Assembly: GCA_018697195.1 (NCBI GenBank)
Contig: CM031878.1
Coordinates: forward strand, 7,427,293 to 7,491,292
Source of the DNA: Certhia americana
Lineage: Eukaryota; Chordata; Aves; Passeriformes; Certhiidae
Length of the DNA stretch: 64,000 nt
Direction of reading: 5' to 3'
Of the stretch, positions 41,701 to 51,280 are shown one piece after another; position 1 is the stretch's first letter, and each line of letters begins with the position of its first letter. Below the pieces are notes generated by a model. The model was not told the DNA's origin, ran no database searches, and saw only the letters and a list, made by a program, of their open reading frames with translations. Both the position numbers and the translations under genes were made by a program.

Positions 41701-44700
41701 AAAGAAGTTTCCTGACATTATAAACCTTGCTATCCTGTGAAGTGGTGATGGATGAGTTCAAAAGCTGAGCAGATTTGCTAGCAATTACTCTTCAAAATTA
41801 AGCAATTACCACCTACAGTTTTATTCACTTCGACTCAGTAATCCTCAGGCACAAACCAATGAAGCAAATGCTTCTTTCCGACTGCTTACCCCAAAACGGA
41901 CACCAGTCCCTTGCATAATATGACACTCTAAAATTCAAAGAACAATGGTCAGACTACAAAGGTTTTGAGCAGAACTGATGTATTTACTAGTGGCAAGAGG
42001 CTGCATCACTACAATGTCAATTTTATAGTGACAGATACAGAATAACCTTGGAGGAACCTTATATTCAAAATAGTACAAGACTTCACTGAATATGTATGGC
42101 TTATGTGAGTGTGAGGGGAAAGTGTAGACACATTTCTACAGACTGCCTGTGGAAAGTGAGAAATAATTGATCTATGTAGAAGCTGAAAGGTAACTACTCC
42201 AGCCAAGGTCTTAAAATATCTAGAAAAAAGAGGCACACTGTCATCACTGACTGACTAAAAGTCCTGCCATTTGCTGGCTCTTAATTCTCTACCCCACACA
42301 CCAAACTGGTGATGGGATCTCCTTCTCTATCCTTTTCAAGTTCAGGCTTCAATTTCACCACATGTAAAATGTACCTCCAGACAGATTTCCGCCTGGTAAA
42401 CTGAGGGCTTTCCTGAAATGAAGGCTTGCAGAATTTAAGGCATGCCTTGTTCTCCTCTTTAACCCTGGAATTGTGCTCATCTTGTCTCTTTACAGAGCAG
42501 TCACTACCTCCCATCAGAGAGAGGCTATATCCACATGAGTAGCAGAAATTGCTGTCTGAGTAGGTATTAACATCACACTGCAGATAACAAGCCCTTGGGA
42601 ATGATGGTAGAATCCCAAGAGTGGACTGTGCAGATTTAATTGTTCATAGAGTTCACTGCCCCCTTTTAAATACCTTTCTTCACTTAGGAGGATATTTCCA
42701 AATATGACTGACAGAATAACTGCAGTCAGAGCTTGTACAAAGAAGTGGAGAACAAGGAGCAATGTTCCTGCAAAGACAGTGCCAGCCTGAACACACTCCC
42801 ATATTCTGACAGGCCATCCTCCAGACACAACAGCACATCCCTCACCACCTTCACTGGGGAGCCTGTGCTGGATCATTGCTGGTGTTTCTGCCTGGTCTGG
42901 AGTGGTAATAAAAATATTTCTGTACCTCTGCACCACAGGCCTGACATGGGACAGGAAAGTGACCGGACAGAATCCCAACTAACTGAAGTATTCAGGGAGG
43001 CAATCTTTAGGCCACTGCTATAGATGATATTAACAGCACATCAAAAAACCCGAAACCAAAACTGTGTAACTAAAAGCAGCACAGTCTGAAATAAATCTTT
43101 TTCAGGACCCATAGTACTGCAGCATTACAAATCTCATGTACTGTAAGCATTTACAAAACATGTAGCTGTGTAACCCCTGGGCTACATTACAATGAATATA
43201 TATAAGGATGACATTTTCATTTTAGAAGCTTTTTCCTTCTAGAAAGTTGAGGGGTTTGTGTGTCTGCACTATAGACCTAATGCTATATTAACATACTATT
43301 TCTAAGGCCTACAGGTACAGCCTTTCTTTTTGCTTTTGTTACTTTTGTTTTCTAGTTCTTCAGTTTTTCCTCAATTTTCCTCATTTTATGGAGAGATTTT
43401 AGCATGCAGCAAAACGTTCTTACAGTGAGATAGGCAGTATTTTGCAGAAATAAAGAATGCAGATTTTATAAGCATACCAAGCATGCATACTCTCTACGGA
43501 CTAAAACTACAGTTTGTTTTTTAAAAACTAAGTATCTGGTAGATAATGTGATTTATTTTTGTTCACTTCTGATGTTAAAAAACATCTCTTCTGATGTTAA
43601 AAAACAAAGCTGTACAGAAATGCATCTTCTGCACCTTTAAAATTTCTGAAAATTTTACACTTTCAGGACTGGTGCAGATTTGGCATCTCAGCTGAAGAGC
43701 CAGCAGTATCACTGTAGGATTTGGCTGAACAAAATCCCTAGTTTGGCTCTCCTCATCATAACTAGAGCTACCAGCCTGAGGCCCCTGCTGGCAAGAAACC
43801 AGGCCAGGCACAATGATGCAGATTGAAATATAGGAACCACCAGCCCAATTTCTCTGGAAAGAGCTCCCGCTTTTCATGTGGGCTGAAAACCGGCAAACTG
43901 AAATACTGCCTTCCTGCTGTTTTCAGAAAGTGAGCCAAAGTTTTAGAAGTTTGTGTCAAAGCTCCACTGAAACTGCTGCACTTTGACAGATGCGCTCTCA
44001 GGAAAAGTGCTACTGATGCCATGCAAGCAAAAGCACTTTTACTCTACTTTCTTTTTTTCACTAAGAACAGAAACTGCCTGTGTCAGTCTACTGGAGCAAT
44101 GTGTGATCCACCACTGTCACCTGCCAGTTTGCCATCACATGCCAGCCAGGGCTTGGTGCATGCTAGAGACATGGGCTTGGGAGGCATCCATGTTCCAGCA
44201 GACTCAAGATACAACCCCACTGCACTGTGCTCAGTACATTTCCTTTCAACAAAAACATTAAGGGTTTGGCAAGAGTTTAGTTAACAATCCAAAACACAGA
44301 TCTAAAAATCACAGGGAGAGTGTGTGGTGAGACTCCAGTGCTGAAGAAAAGATGGCTCTATACACAACTACAGGGTCAGCCATTCTTATTTCACAGGGAA
44401 TTTTACATCTTTTTTGTCCGCAGCATCCTCACTGTGCAAGTTTCCCTTCATCTCTCTCTCCCTTTATTATCTACAACTGTAATAAGAATTTTCTATTAGG
44501 AAACCTTCCCAGCAAAAAAACTTAGGAGAAAACAAACCATCACAACAAATGCACCACCACCAGCAGACCGGGAAAAATTGACTAGTTGGAAGTTAAGACA
44601 TCAAATACCAACTTCAAGAGAGCTATCTACCAAGTGTAAGTGACCCAGAAATAATGAACTTCAGGCCTCATCACATCCCTGCAAACCCTGAATTGATTTT

Positions 44701-46415
44701 ATCTGGAAATAACCCACTACCCAGCAGCTAAGGAAGAGAGACCTTTCTGTTAGTGCAGAAGGATCAAAACAGGTTGAGTCGGAAATGAACAGAATCTAAG
44801 CAGAACAGAGTTCTTGCAGTTGAGCTTGCATCATGTTCATAAGGATGCCACTAAGCATTAGAAGTAAACAAAAGACCCTGTAAATTAGTTTGTATTAATT
44901 TGGAAAGGCAGACATTTTTAGGATAGAAGCCCAATGTTACCAATATACAAGAACAGAAATGGGGATCAGAACAAATAATTCCATTTTCATGGACAGGCAT
45001 GACATGAATGTGACCAATTACCAGCCTGTCCTCTCTTCCAGGATGAAAATGTACAGAATTGTACGACAATATCAAAATATGCAGTGTAATGTGTCTCTCC
45101 AAGATTTCAAACATTGGGCCTCATCCCATCTGACAACTGGATGATGTTTAACCAGGTTACCAGGTACTGTATGATATCTTGTCCATCTGCACATAGCAAC
45201 TCTGTCTCATTGAGCTGTGCTGAACCTCTCCTTTGGGTCTGCATCAGTTACCCAGCAGCTCTCAAAACACATTTGCAGAGGTCGCACAGAGTCAAGCCAG
45301 CTTGCCTGACTTCACAATGCTTATACAAACAAGCTGGAAGGAGGAGGAAAATGACTGCTCACCTTATTAATTTCACATCACTGAATCCAGTGTGAAGTGT
45401 TGGAGGGCACGTATGACAGACCTGGCCAACATGCAACCTGCAGGCCAAATGCTTGTCAGCTCTGCAACATAGTCCCTATCTGACTTGTTATCAGCAAAGA
45501 GAAATTTGCAGCAACCAGAGGTTCTGGTAGGCTTTCCCTTGTCCCTTGGTGGGACAAGGATGTCAAAGAGAAAATGTTCCCCATCCAAACACATTTGAGC
45601 TTTAAAGAAGAACTTAGTTTTGCAAAAAGGCATGTCAGGTTCTCTGTTCCTGTAAATAAAGCACTGGTTATTGTCAGGATGTACAGTCAGTAGACATCAG
45701 ACATTAATGCACTATCACCCCTGACAGACAGCTGATCAATAAATGGTGCAAGTGCTAGCGGCAGGTCTGGAGGGTGGAAGGATTCAGAAAGGTTTCAGAC
45801 TGCTTTCTAAGAAAGGTATAGCTGCTACATGCTGAAGAGAAGCCAATCTTTTAATTTTGAAGATGGGCAGACCAGGCCTGTCAGATGGTTTCCAGGCAGA
45901 TCAGCAGCAGTTGTTCTGGAGTTCAGTATAAAGACATCAAAAGCTAAAATGTCACTTTATCTGTGCAGATGAACAGATATTCAAAAAGCATGTGTTGTGG
46001 TCAACAACACCAAGTTCAGGATTTTGAGCAAAGTGTACCTTCTCAAACCTCATTTCAGGACCTTTCACACACTGGCCAGCACTCAGAGGGAACAGTGCTT
46101 TCCTGGGACATCCTGCTCCTTTTGGAACAGGGTGAAAAAATAGTTCATCTAATGTATACTCTATAAATCAAGCAAGGGACCTTCTTTGTTTGCTTTTAGC
46201 AGGGAAAAAAGTTTAGAAACATTTTTTTATATATATAGATTCAGTGACAAGTCGCAATGACTTTCAGGTAGCACATGAAAAATAAATTTTTACGTCAGCT
46301 TTCTAGATGTGGAAAAGAGTGACAGTTGCATCTCCCCCTAAGACTACTGGAACTTAAAGCTTTTAAATGGGGAAGAAGACAGCCAGTCCTGAGATGATAA
46401 GGCTATTCTGTACTT
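35760..46415. other. Intronic stretch with one exon-like block, otherwise unremarkable
   Basis: Intron of FAM219A. The only segment with convincing splice-like borders is 36,230-36,415 on the minus strand (see findings). Short A-runs at 35,797 and 36,712 and a tandem pair at 43.57 kb are the only repeats seen. Confidence 0.55.
43565..43608 (+). repeat. Two 22-bp tandem units
   Basis: CTTCTGATGTTAAAAAACA occurs twice in succession with a short TCT spacer. Confidence 0.75.
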
Positions 46416-46419
46416 TTGT

Positions 46420-47010
46420 GCTGATTTTGACAGGGATAAAGTTCATTTTCTTCACAGTAGTTGCTGTGGGGCTGTGTTTTCGATTTGTGCTGAAAACAGT
46501 GTTGATAACGCAGGGATGTTTTGGTTATGGCTGGGCAATGCTTGCAGACTCAAGGCCTTTTCTGTTTCACACCCCACCCCATCAGCCAGGAGCTTGGGGG
46601 TCCTCAAGAGGTTGGGCAGACACACAGATGAGACAGCTGACCCCAACTGACCACGGGGATATTCCATACCATATGCTCAGCAAATAAAACTGGGGGAAGA
46701 AGAAGGACAATAGGGAATGTTGGGAGTGATGGTATTTGTCTTCCCAAGTTTTCATCAGGTGTAATGGAGCCCTCCCTTTTTCTCTGGGCATGGCTGAACA
46801 CCCACCTGCCCAAAGGAAATGGTGGATGAACTCCTTGTTTTGCTTTGCTTGTGTGCATGGTTTTAATTTTACTTATTAAACTGTCTTCATCTCAACCCAC
46901 AAGTTTTCTCACTTTCACTTGTCTGATTCTCTCCCCCATCCTGATGTGGGAGGGAAATGAGCAAGCAGCTGTGAGTGATTTATTTGATAACTCAGTTTAA
47001 ACCGCAACCT
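46420..47010 (+). mobile_element. Solo LTR of an avian endogenous retrovirus, sense
   Basis: A block of about 590 bp closely follows an avian LTR that I recognise from repeated phrases: GTGCTGAAAACAGTGTTGAT, GCTGACCCCAACTGACCA, a TATA-like CTCAGCAAATAAAACTGGGG, GCCCAAAGGAAATGGTGG and TCATCTCAACCCACAAGTTT. It includes an ATTAAA polyadenylation signal at 46,875-46,880. No gag, pol or env remnant flanks it, so it is a solo LTR. An open frame of 106 codons over the 5' half is the LTR itself, not a gene. It lies opposite to FAM219A transcription. The exact termini and any target-site duplication could not be fixed. Confidence 0.75.
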
Positions 47011-47019
47011 TAAAAGTAC

Positions 47020-48985
47020 AGAATGGGAGGGAGAGTGACAGACGGATGGTAATTGTAATGGCAGAAAGCAGTAATATTGTCCAGAACTGCGTTACCCAAG
47101 CAAATTAATATGATAAACTCCAGACTTGCAAGAAATCTTCCAAGTATCCAGTCCCTATCTGCAAAATACATTCCAGGAGCTACAAAACAGAGGAAACTAC
47201 CAGAAATGCTGTACCAGAATTGTTACAATCCACTTCTGAGACCATTGTCAACATTTCCATGCCTATGGAAAAATCCTACACACACCCAGTCCCAGCAATT
47301 GTGTATATAGACCCACCCTCAAAACAACAAGTTTTCACTATAAGCTCCAATAGTTAGAAAAGAACTGTAACCCTGAAGCACAGATTCAGAGTACTCTTTT
47401 AATGCAAGTCTTAAAAGCCCTCTGTGAAAATTTTCCACTTCTTCCATGTTGAAGGAAACTGTTTTCTAAGCTTATTATCACTGCTGCCCAATCCACCATC
47501 CTATCCTGAGACAACTGGTTGGACCAGAGAAGATCTTTGGATTCTGCCTGGTTCATGTCCATGCAAACATGCATGTATCTACAAATTCCACTCTTCCACT
47601 ATTATCATGGAATTTCTAGAAAATACTTAGGAGTATTGTTTTGTCTGGCAACGGCTTTTTCAAACTTGCTACTTTCACTACTATGCCTGCAATAAAACAA
47701 ATAAAGATGGCCATTCTCATCACATTCGTTGTGTCTTCTATATAAAAAACACCAACAATAAGTAGGGAATGCAACAAGCCTACATCAGCTTGTATGGACA
47801 GTTTTTTGCCCCACCACAATGGTTTGAAACCAAAGACACAACAACCCTCCCCCAACAAACAAACATAAAAACAAACAAACAACCCCCCCAAAACCCCAAA
47901 CAAACAAAAAACCAAAACAAAAACAATCAAACACAGAACACAGCCTGAACTGAAGCGTATTTTCAGAATTTATCAATACTCCCACAATAAGAGAAATGTT
48001 TTTCTTGCCACTGAGGGATAATTTGAGTCTGTAGACCTTGTATAGCTCTTCTGTTCACAAGACATTTGTGTTTACATCAACTCTAAATAACATACGGTTT
48101 GATATATTAGAAATCTCAGAAGTGTTTCAGTGCTAGCATAAACCTGGCAATAACCTATCCTCACCTGCTGCCAAAAGGAACTGTGCGAGTATTTGAGTAT
48201 TTCATTGAAGTTCTTTCCACCTTCCCTAACAATACATATGCCTGTCTCACACAATCAGATGCTGGGATGGGAATTGCTTACTCCAGGTGCCAAAAGGAAT
48301 CAACACCTTGAGGAAGTGAGCCTGTTACCCAGCTTTCACTTTAATGCCAAGATGAATAGTGTTTCAACAGGTCCCAGGTTACAGTAGCACACCTCCAGGA
48401 GAAGAGTGAGGAACACAGGAGTAAGGGGAGGGGAACACACAAGAGAACCTTTTCCACATAGAAAACAGAAATGGGCAAACACATTCAAGAGTTCTGTGGC
48501 AGGCAGATGGGGCACAACCCATACACAAACAAACCCGTGGCATTGGAGCAATGCAGCTACATGCTGATAATAAGTCGTGCTTGATGATGGTCTAGCATCT
48601 CCCAGCTGGCTTTCCTTCGTAACTCCTTTCAGAAGCTACCAAAAGCCCAGAACCACTCTACCTGCCCACTTACACGTCTGCAAAGTCCTGTGAGCCTGCA
48701 GACTTCCTTCTCTGCAAAGATTCCCCAGGGTCCCATGTAGTAGTGTAACCATTATGTCAGCCTCTTCAGAGCTCATTAATTGAGTATAATTGTGTCTGCG
48801 ATGTGAAAAAACATCCTGATATGAAAAACACATGCTATGGCACGGCATCAAACCCTCACAGATTGCTTTCCTTATGCAAATGATTTCATGTGAGCAAAGC
48901 TAATTTGACAGAGACGTTTCTTTGCAGAACACCTGGACTTTACGCAAGATGAGCCTCTCCTCGCTACAGCTTAGCTATAAAACCA
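47020..48985. other. FAM219A intron between solo LTR and CpG island
   Basis: AT-rich intron with a (CAAA)n tract at 47.82-47.94 kb; no coding exon recognised. Confidence 0.6.
47820..47935 (+). repeat. (CAAA)n-like A/C-rich low-complexity tract
   Basis: Repeated AAACAAAC, ACCCCCCC and ACCAAAAC units. The minus-strand frames here encode F/C/L/V-rich peptides that are artefacts of the repeat. Confidence 0.85.
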
Positions 48986-49449
48986 TCCTCGGAGAAGGTC
49001 CTGCGGCTTCACAGCGCGGGTAACTTCACACCCACCTCGTACAGCTCTGCTGGCCCCGGGGAGCATCGCTCCCCGCAGCCCGGGCTGGGCACAAACACCG
49101 CCCGATTCCTCCTCACACCTCACCTATCTTATCAAAGCCAGTTAAAACCCCATCCCTCCTCAGCGCCTCCCGCCGGGATGCCCAGCCATTCCGCCGCTTC
49201 TCCATCGTCCCCGGGCCATTCCCGTGCCCGGCGGCGGGAGAACACCTCGGGATGCCCCGGAAGGATCGGCATTCCCATCGCAGCATGAGAGGAGCCGCCC
49301 GCTTCTGCTACCGACGGCGCTCGGGGACACACCGGCGGAGAGGGAGGAGGAGGAGGATGATGATAAGAGGACGGGAGGGGGCAGGATAAGAAGATGGCCC
49401 GGGATGACACAGCAGCAGCCCCGGGGATGACGGCAGCGCCCAGGACACC

Positions 49450-49463
49450 CCGTTATATAACGG
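49450..49463. promoter_or_regulatory. Perfect 14-bp palindrome with two MYB-type half-sites
   Basis: CCGTTATATAACGG reads identically on both strands. Each arm is a TAACGG match to the MYB consensus YAACKG, around a TATA-like centre. It lies about 100 bp inside FAM219A intron 1, within the CpG island. Confidence 0.45.
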
Positions 49464-49564
49464 CGGCACCGCAGCGCCCACACCCGGGGGCGTGTGCGCG
49501 ACCCCTTGGGCACCGGGGTCATTTCAACCCGGGCACAGCGCGGCCCCGCCCGCCCGCCCCTCAC

Positions 49565-49624
49565 CAGCGGCTGCATCTCGGCGCGCACGGCGGGCACCTG
49601 GAACCGGTCTATCTCCTCCATCAT
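49565..49624 (-). CDS. FAM219A: FAM219A coding exon 1 (5' end of gene, partial)
   Basis: Twenty codons are read on the minus strand from ATG at 49,624. They begin MMEEIDRFQVP and end EMQPL, then meet a consensus donor, CTG|GTGAGG, at 49,564. The start and the final EMQPL match the first 20 residues of human FAM219A as I recall them, and the exon ends in phase 0 at the same residue. The middle (AVRA) differs from mammals. The start context is good: A at -3 and a second in-frame ATG directly after. FAM219A is a small, largely disordered vertebrate protein of unknown function, so no role is claimed. Exons 2 onward are not recognisable in the 49 kb to the left and should lie outside the window. 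The gene is divergent from DNAI1, with 667 bp between the two start codons, and shares its CpG-island promoter. Confidence 0.93.
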
Positions 49625-49804
49625 CTTGGCGGCGGCGGCGAGCGCGGCGGGCGGAGCGCGGGGAGCAGGGCGGGCGCGGCTCCTCAGGCGCCGAGAGGGG
49701 ACAGCGACAGCGACAATGACAACGACACCGCCCGCGGCTGCGGCTGCATCATCGCCGCCGCCGCTGCCGCCGTGACTCAGCCGCGCCGCTTCCGGGTCCG
49801 GCCG

Positions 49805-50080
49805 CCGCCCCGCCCTAATCTGAATATTCATGAAGGGCGGGGCCACCGCGCCGCTGTCGGAGCCCGGATGCTGGGTTCCGCTGCCACGCCCTGTTTGAAT
49901 ATTCATGACGAGCGCTGTCATCGTTCAGTGACCGAGCGGTGGTAACCCGCCTTCTTTTGAATATTCTTTTGAATATTCTTTTGAATATTCACTTCAGGGC
50001 GTGACCGCTTGCTTTTTCTGCCCGGTGGCTCCGTTCCCCGTGGCCCCGCCCTCATTGAATATTCATCGAGGGGCGGGGCC
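49805..50080. repeat. Degenerate tandem array with palindromic GAATATTC cores and GC boxes
   Basis: GAATATTC cores, mostly within TGAATATTCA, lie at 49,822-49,829, 49,897-49,904, 49,959-49,966, 49,971-49,978, 49,983-49,990 and 50,057-50,064. The outer modules have the layout CGCCCT, a 3-6 base spacer, TGAATATTCA, a short spacer, then GGGCG, and recur about every 75-86 bp. The first and last modules are near-perfect inverted repeats closed by CCCCGCCC on one side and GGGCGGGG on the other. The middle module contains three cores at a 12-bp period. The array lies between the two divergent start codons, so it is probably promoter sequence. The core resembles a paired POU-domain half-site arrangement, but that is only a guess. 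Confidence 0.85.
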
Positions 50081-50204
50081 AGCTGTCACTCTCTGGGCAG
50101 CGGCGCTCTGCTGGCGGGAGTAGCTGGGATGTACCATTCCCTCCCTCGAGGGGAGAGCGGGGGGGTTTGGGGGAATGGCCGGGTCGAGCCACCGCTTCCG
50201 GCGC

Positions 50205-50218
50205 GTTGCCATGGCTGC
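50205..50218. promoter_or_regulatory. Near-consensus RFX X-box upstream of DNAI1
   Basis: GTTGCC at 50,205-50,210, an AT spacer, then GGCTGC. The RFX consensus is GTTGCC-AT-GGCAAC, so 12 of 14 positions match, with one full half-site. It lies 74 bp upstream of the DNAI1 start codon. Axonemal dynein genes are known targets of RFX2/RFX3 and FOXJ1 during motile ciliogenesis, so position and gene identity support function. Occupancy is not shown. Confidence 0.65.
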
Positions 50219-50282
50219 CACCATCAACTTCCGTCGTGACGGGTGGGCGCGGGATTGCGGCGAGGGGTGTCTGCGGCAGTGA
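50211..50282 (+). other. Upstream ORF in the DNAI1 frame (23 codons plus stop)
   Basis: The ATG at the centre of the X-box has a strong start context (GCCATGG) and opens 23 codons ending in TGA at 50,280-50,282. It lies 81 nt upstream of the DNAI1 ATG and so in the same frame, ending 9 nt before that start. If transcription begins upstream of 50,211 this would be a translated uORF able to damp DNAI1 translation. If transcription begins downstream it is only the X-box. The peptide resembles no family I know. Confidence 0.4.
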
Positions 50283-50291
50283 GGGACGGCC

Positions 50292-50324
50292 ATGCCCCCC
50301 AAGGCGGCCGACAAGCGCCGGCAG
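50292..50324 (+). CDS. DNAI1: DNAI1 coding exon 1
   Basis: Eleven codons (MPPKAADKRRQ) run from ATG at 50,292 to a consensus donor, CAG|GTAAGG, at 50,324/50,325, in phase 0. The exon is assigned by position and by exact phase joining to exons 2 and 3, whose sequence identifies the gene. DNAI1 is an intermediate chain of the axonemal outer dynein arm; it helps assemble and dock the motor complex on doublet microtubules in motile cilia and sperm flagella. The start has G at -3, a moderate context. The extreme N-terminus is short, basic and unlike the human MIPASAK start, which is expected because this end evolves quickly. No in-frame ATG without an intervening stop lies closer upstream. Confidence 0.88.
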
Positions 50325-50365
50325 GTAAGGGCTTGCCGCACTCCCGTGGTGGCAGTGCCGCGGTG

Positions 50366-50408
50366 GCGTCACCGCGTGCCCCGTGACGTCACACCCGAAT
50401 GGCGTCAC
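50366..50408. promoter_or_regulatory. CRE-like cluster just inside DNAI1 intron 1
   Basis: GCGTCAC at 50,366-50,372, the full palindromic CRE TGACGTCA at 50,384-50,391 and GCGTCAC at 50,402-50,408, with a further TGACGTCG at 50,511-50,518. The three clustered cores are about 16-20 bp apart. CREB/ATF/CREM-family binding is plausible from the motif; use is not shown. Confidence 0.55.
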
Positions 50409-50580
50409 TGCGGCGGCCCTCCAGAGGGCAGGTCGCTGTGCATCCCCGCTCTGTGACACTGTTGCCCTCGGCTCCTGCTCTGGACTCTATCCTTGGTGTT
50501 ACAGCAGCGGTGACGTCGCCGCTCGCCCAAACCGCCAGCCATGAAGCCACAGGGTGCACCGCAGCTCCTTCCCTCCGGGT

Positions 50581-51280
50581 TCACAGAATCACAGAATCGT
50601 TAGGGTTGGAAGGGACCTCTGGAGATCACCCAGTCCAACCCCCTTGCCAAGGCAAGGCCACCTGGAGCAGGTGACACAGGAACACATCCAGGTGATGTTT
50701 GGATGTCTCCAGAGAGGAAGACTGCAGGACCTCCCTGGGCAGCTGTTCCAGTGCTCTGCCACCCTCAGTGTAAAGAAGTTCTTCCTCATGTTGAGGTGGA
50801 GCTTCTTGTGTTTTAGTTTATGGACACTGCTCCTTGTCCTGTCACTGGGTAGCACTGAAAAAGAATTTGGCACCATTCCCTTGGCACCCACCTTTGAGAT
50901 ATTTATATGTATTAATGAGATCCCCTCTCAGTCTTCTTCAGATTGAACAGGGCCAGCAGTGCACGAGGACATGCAATGTCTTCATAATTGTCGTCATAAA
51001 TGAGATGTTTCAGACCCCAAATCATCTTTGTGGCCTCTGCTGGACCCTCTCCAGTAGCTCCTTGTTTTTCTTACGCTGAGGAGCCCAGAATGTGACACAG
51101 CACTCCAGATGTGGCCTCAACTAGTGCCCAGTGGGATCACCTTCGTTTACCTGCTGGCCACACCCTTCCTGATGCACTGGAGGATGCCATCGGCAGCATG
51201 GGCACACTGCAGGCTTAGAGTCACCTTGTCACCTGCCAGTACACCCAGGTCCTGCTAGGCAGAGCTGAGCGTGGAAGTGA
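50581..51280 (-). mobile_element. CR1 LINE, 3' portion, antisense, least diverged copy
   Basis: On the plus strand the block opens with two CACAGAAT units and the GGTTGGAAGGGACCTCTGGAGATC signature, the reverse complement of a CR1 3' end. It continues through typical CR1 phrases on the plus strand, such as CTGGGCAGCTGTTCCAGTGC and GAGCCCAGAATGTGACACAG. About 700 bp are recognisable. The boundary away from the 3' end is approximate because of 5' truncation and drift. It directly abuts the CpG island. Confidence 0.9.

Larger units (their letters stand above)
1..49564 (-). other. FAM219A: FAM219A intron 1 (about 49.6 kb, 3' end off the left edge)
   Basis: From the GTGAGG donor next to 49,565 to the left edge I find no segment encoding the conserved remainder of FAM219A, neither the KPSPLQVKLEKQRELARK region nor the YSSLDQSPDEKPL region. 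The sequence has ordinary intronic composition. Its many open frames of 60-150 codons lie on both strands, show no recognisable protein similarity and mostly lack splice signals. From memory, the human orthologue also has a very long first intron, which agrees with this reading. Repeats and motif blocks inside the intron are listed separately. Two exon-like blocks with good splice signals are treated as hypotheses in the findings. Confidence 0.8.
48990..50560. promoter_or_regulatory. CpG-island bidirectional promoter of FAM219A and DNAI1
   Basis: Base composition changes sharply from AT-rich intron to GC- and CpG-dense DNA near 48,990 and falls again where an antisense CR1 begins near 50,581. 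Both first coding exons lie inside. Visible motifs include several GGGCGGGG/CCCCGCCC GC boxes, ETS-type CTTCCGG sites near 49,789 and 50,195, a TGACTCAGC AP-1/NFE2-type site at 49,773-49,781, a GAATATTC array at 49,821-50,065, an RFX X-box at 50,205-50,218 and CRE-like sites at 50,366-50,408. There is no well-placed TATA box for either gene, as expected for a dispersed CpG-island promoter. Transcription start sites cannot be fixed from sequence alone. Confidence 0.9.

Noticed and set aside
42514..42978. 154-codon minus-strand frame, one of the longest in the intron
   Set aside because: No splice borders, no recognisable domain and no coding-like conservation visible; within the chance range for this much intron.
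46367..46687. 106-codon plus-strand frame
   Set aside because: Falls mostly inside the solo LTR; not a protein-coding gene.
49160..49921. 253-codon minus-strand frame including the FAM219A start, suggesting a 99-residue N-terminal extension
   Set aside because: The frame is open upstream because GC-rich DNA has few stops. The MMEEIDRFQVP start matches the known FAM219A start and has good context; the upstream part covers the promoter array.
49394..49945. 183-codon plus-strand frame across the CpG island
   Set aside because: Antisense shadow of FAM219A exon 1 and promoter; alanine/proline/arginine-rich composition reflects GC content, with no family similarity.
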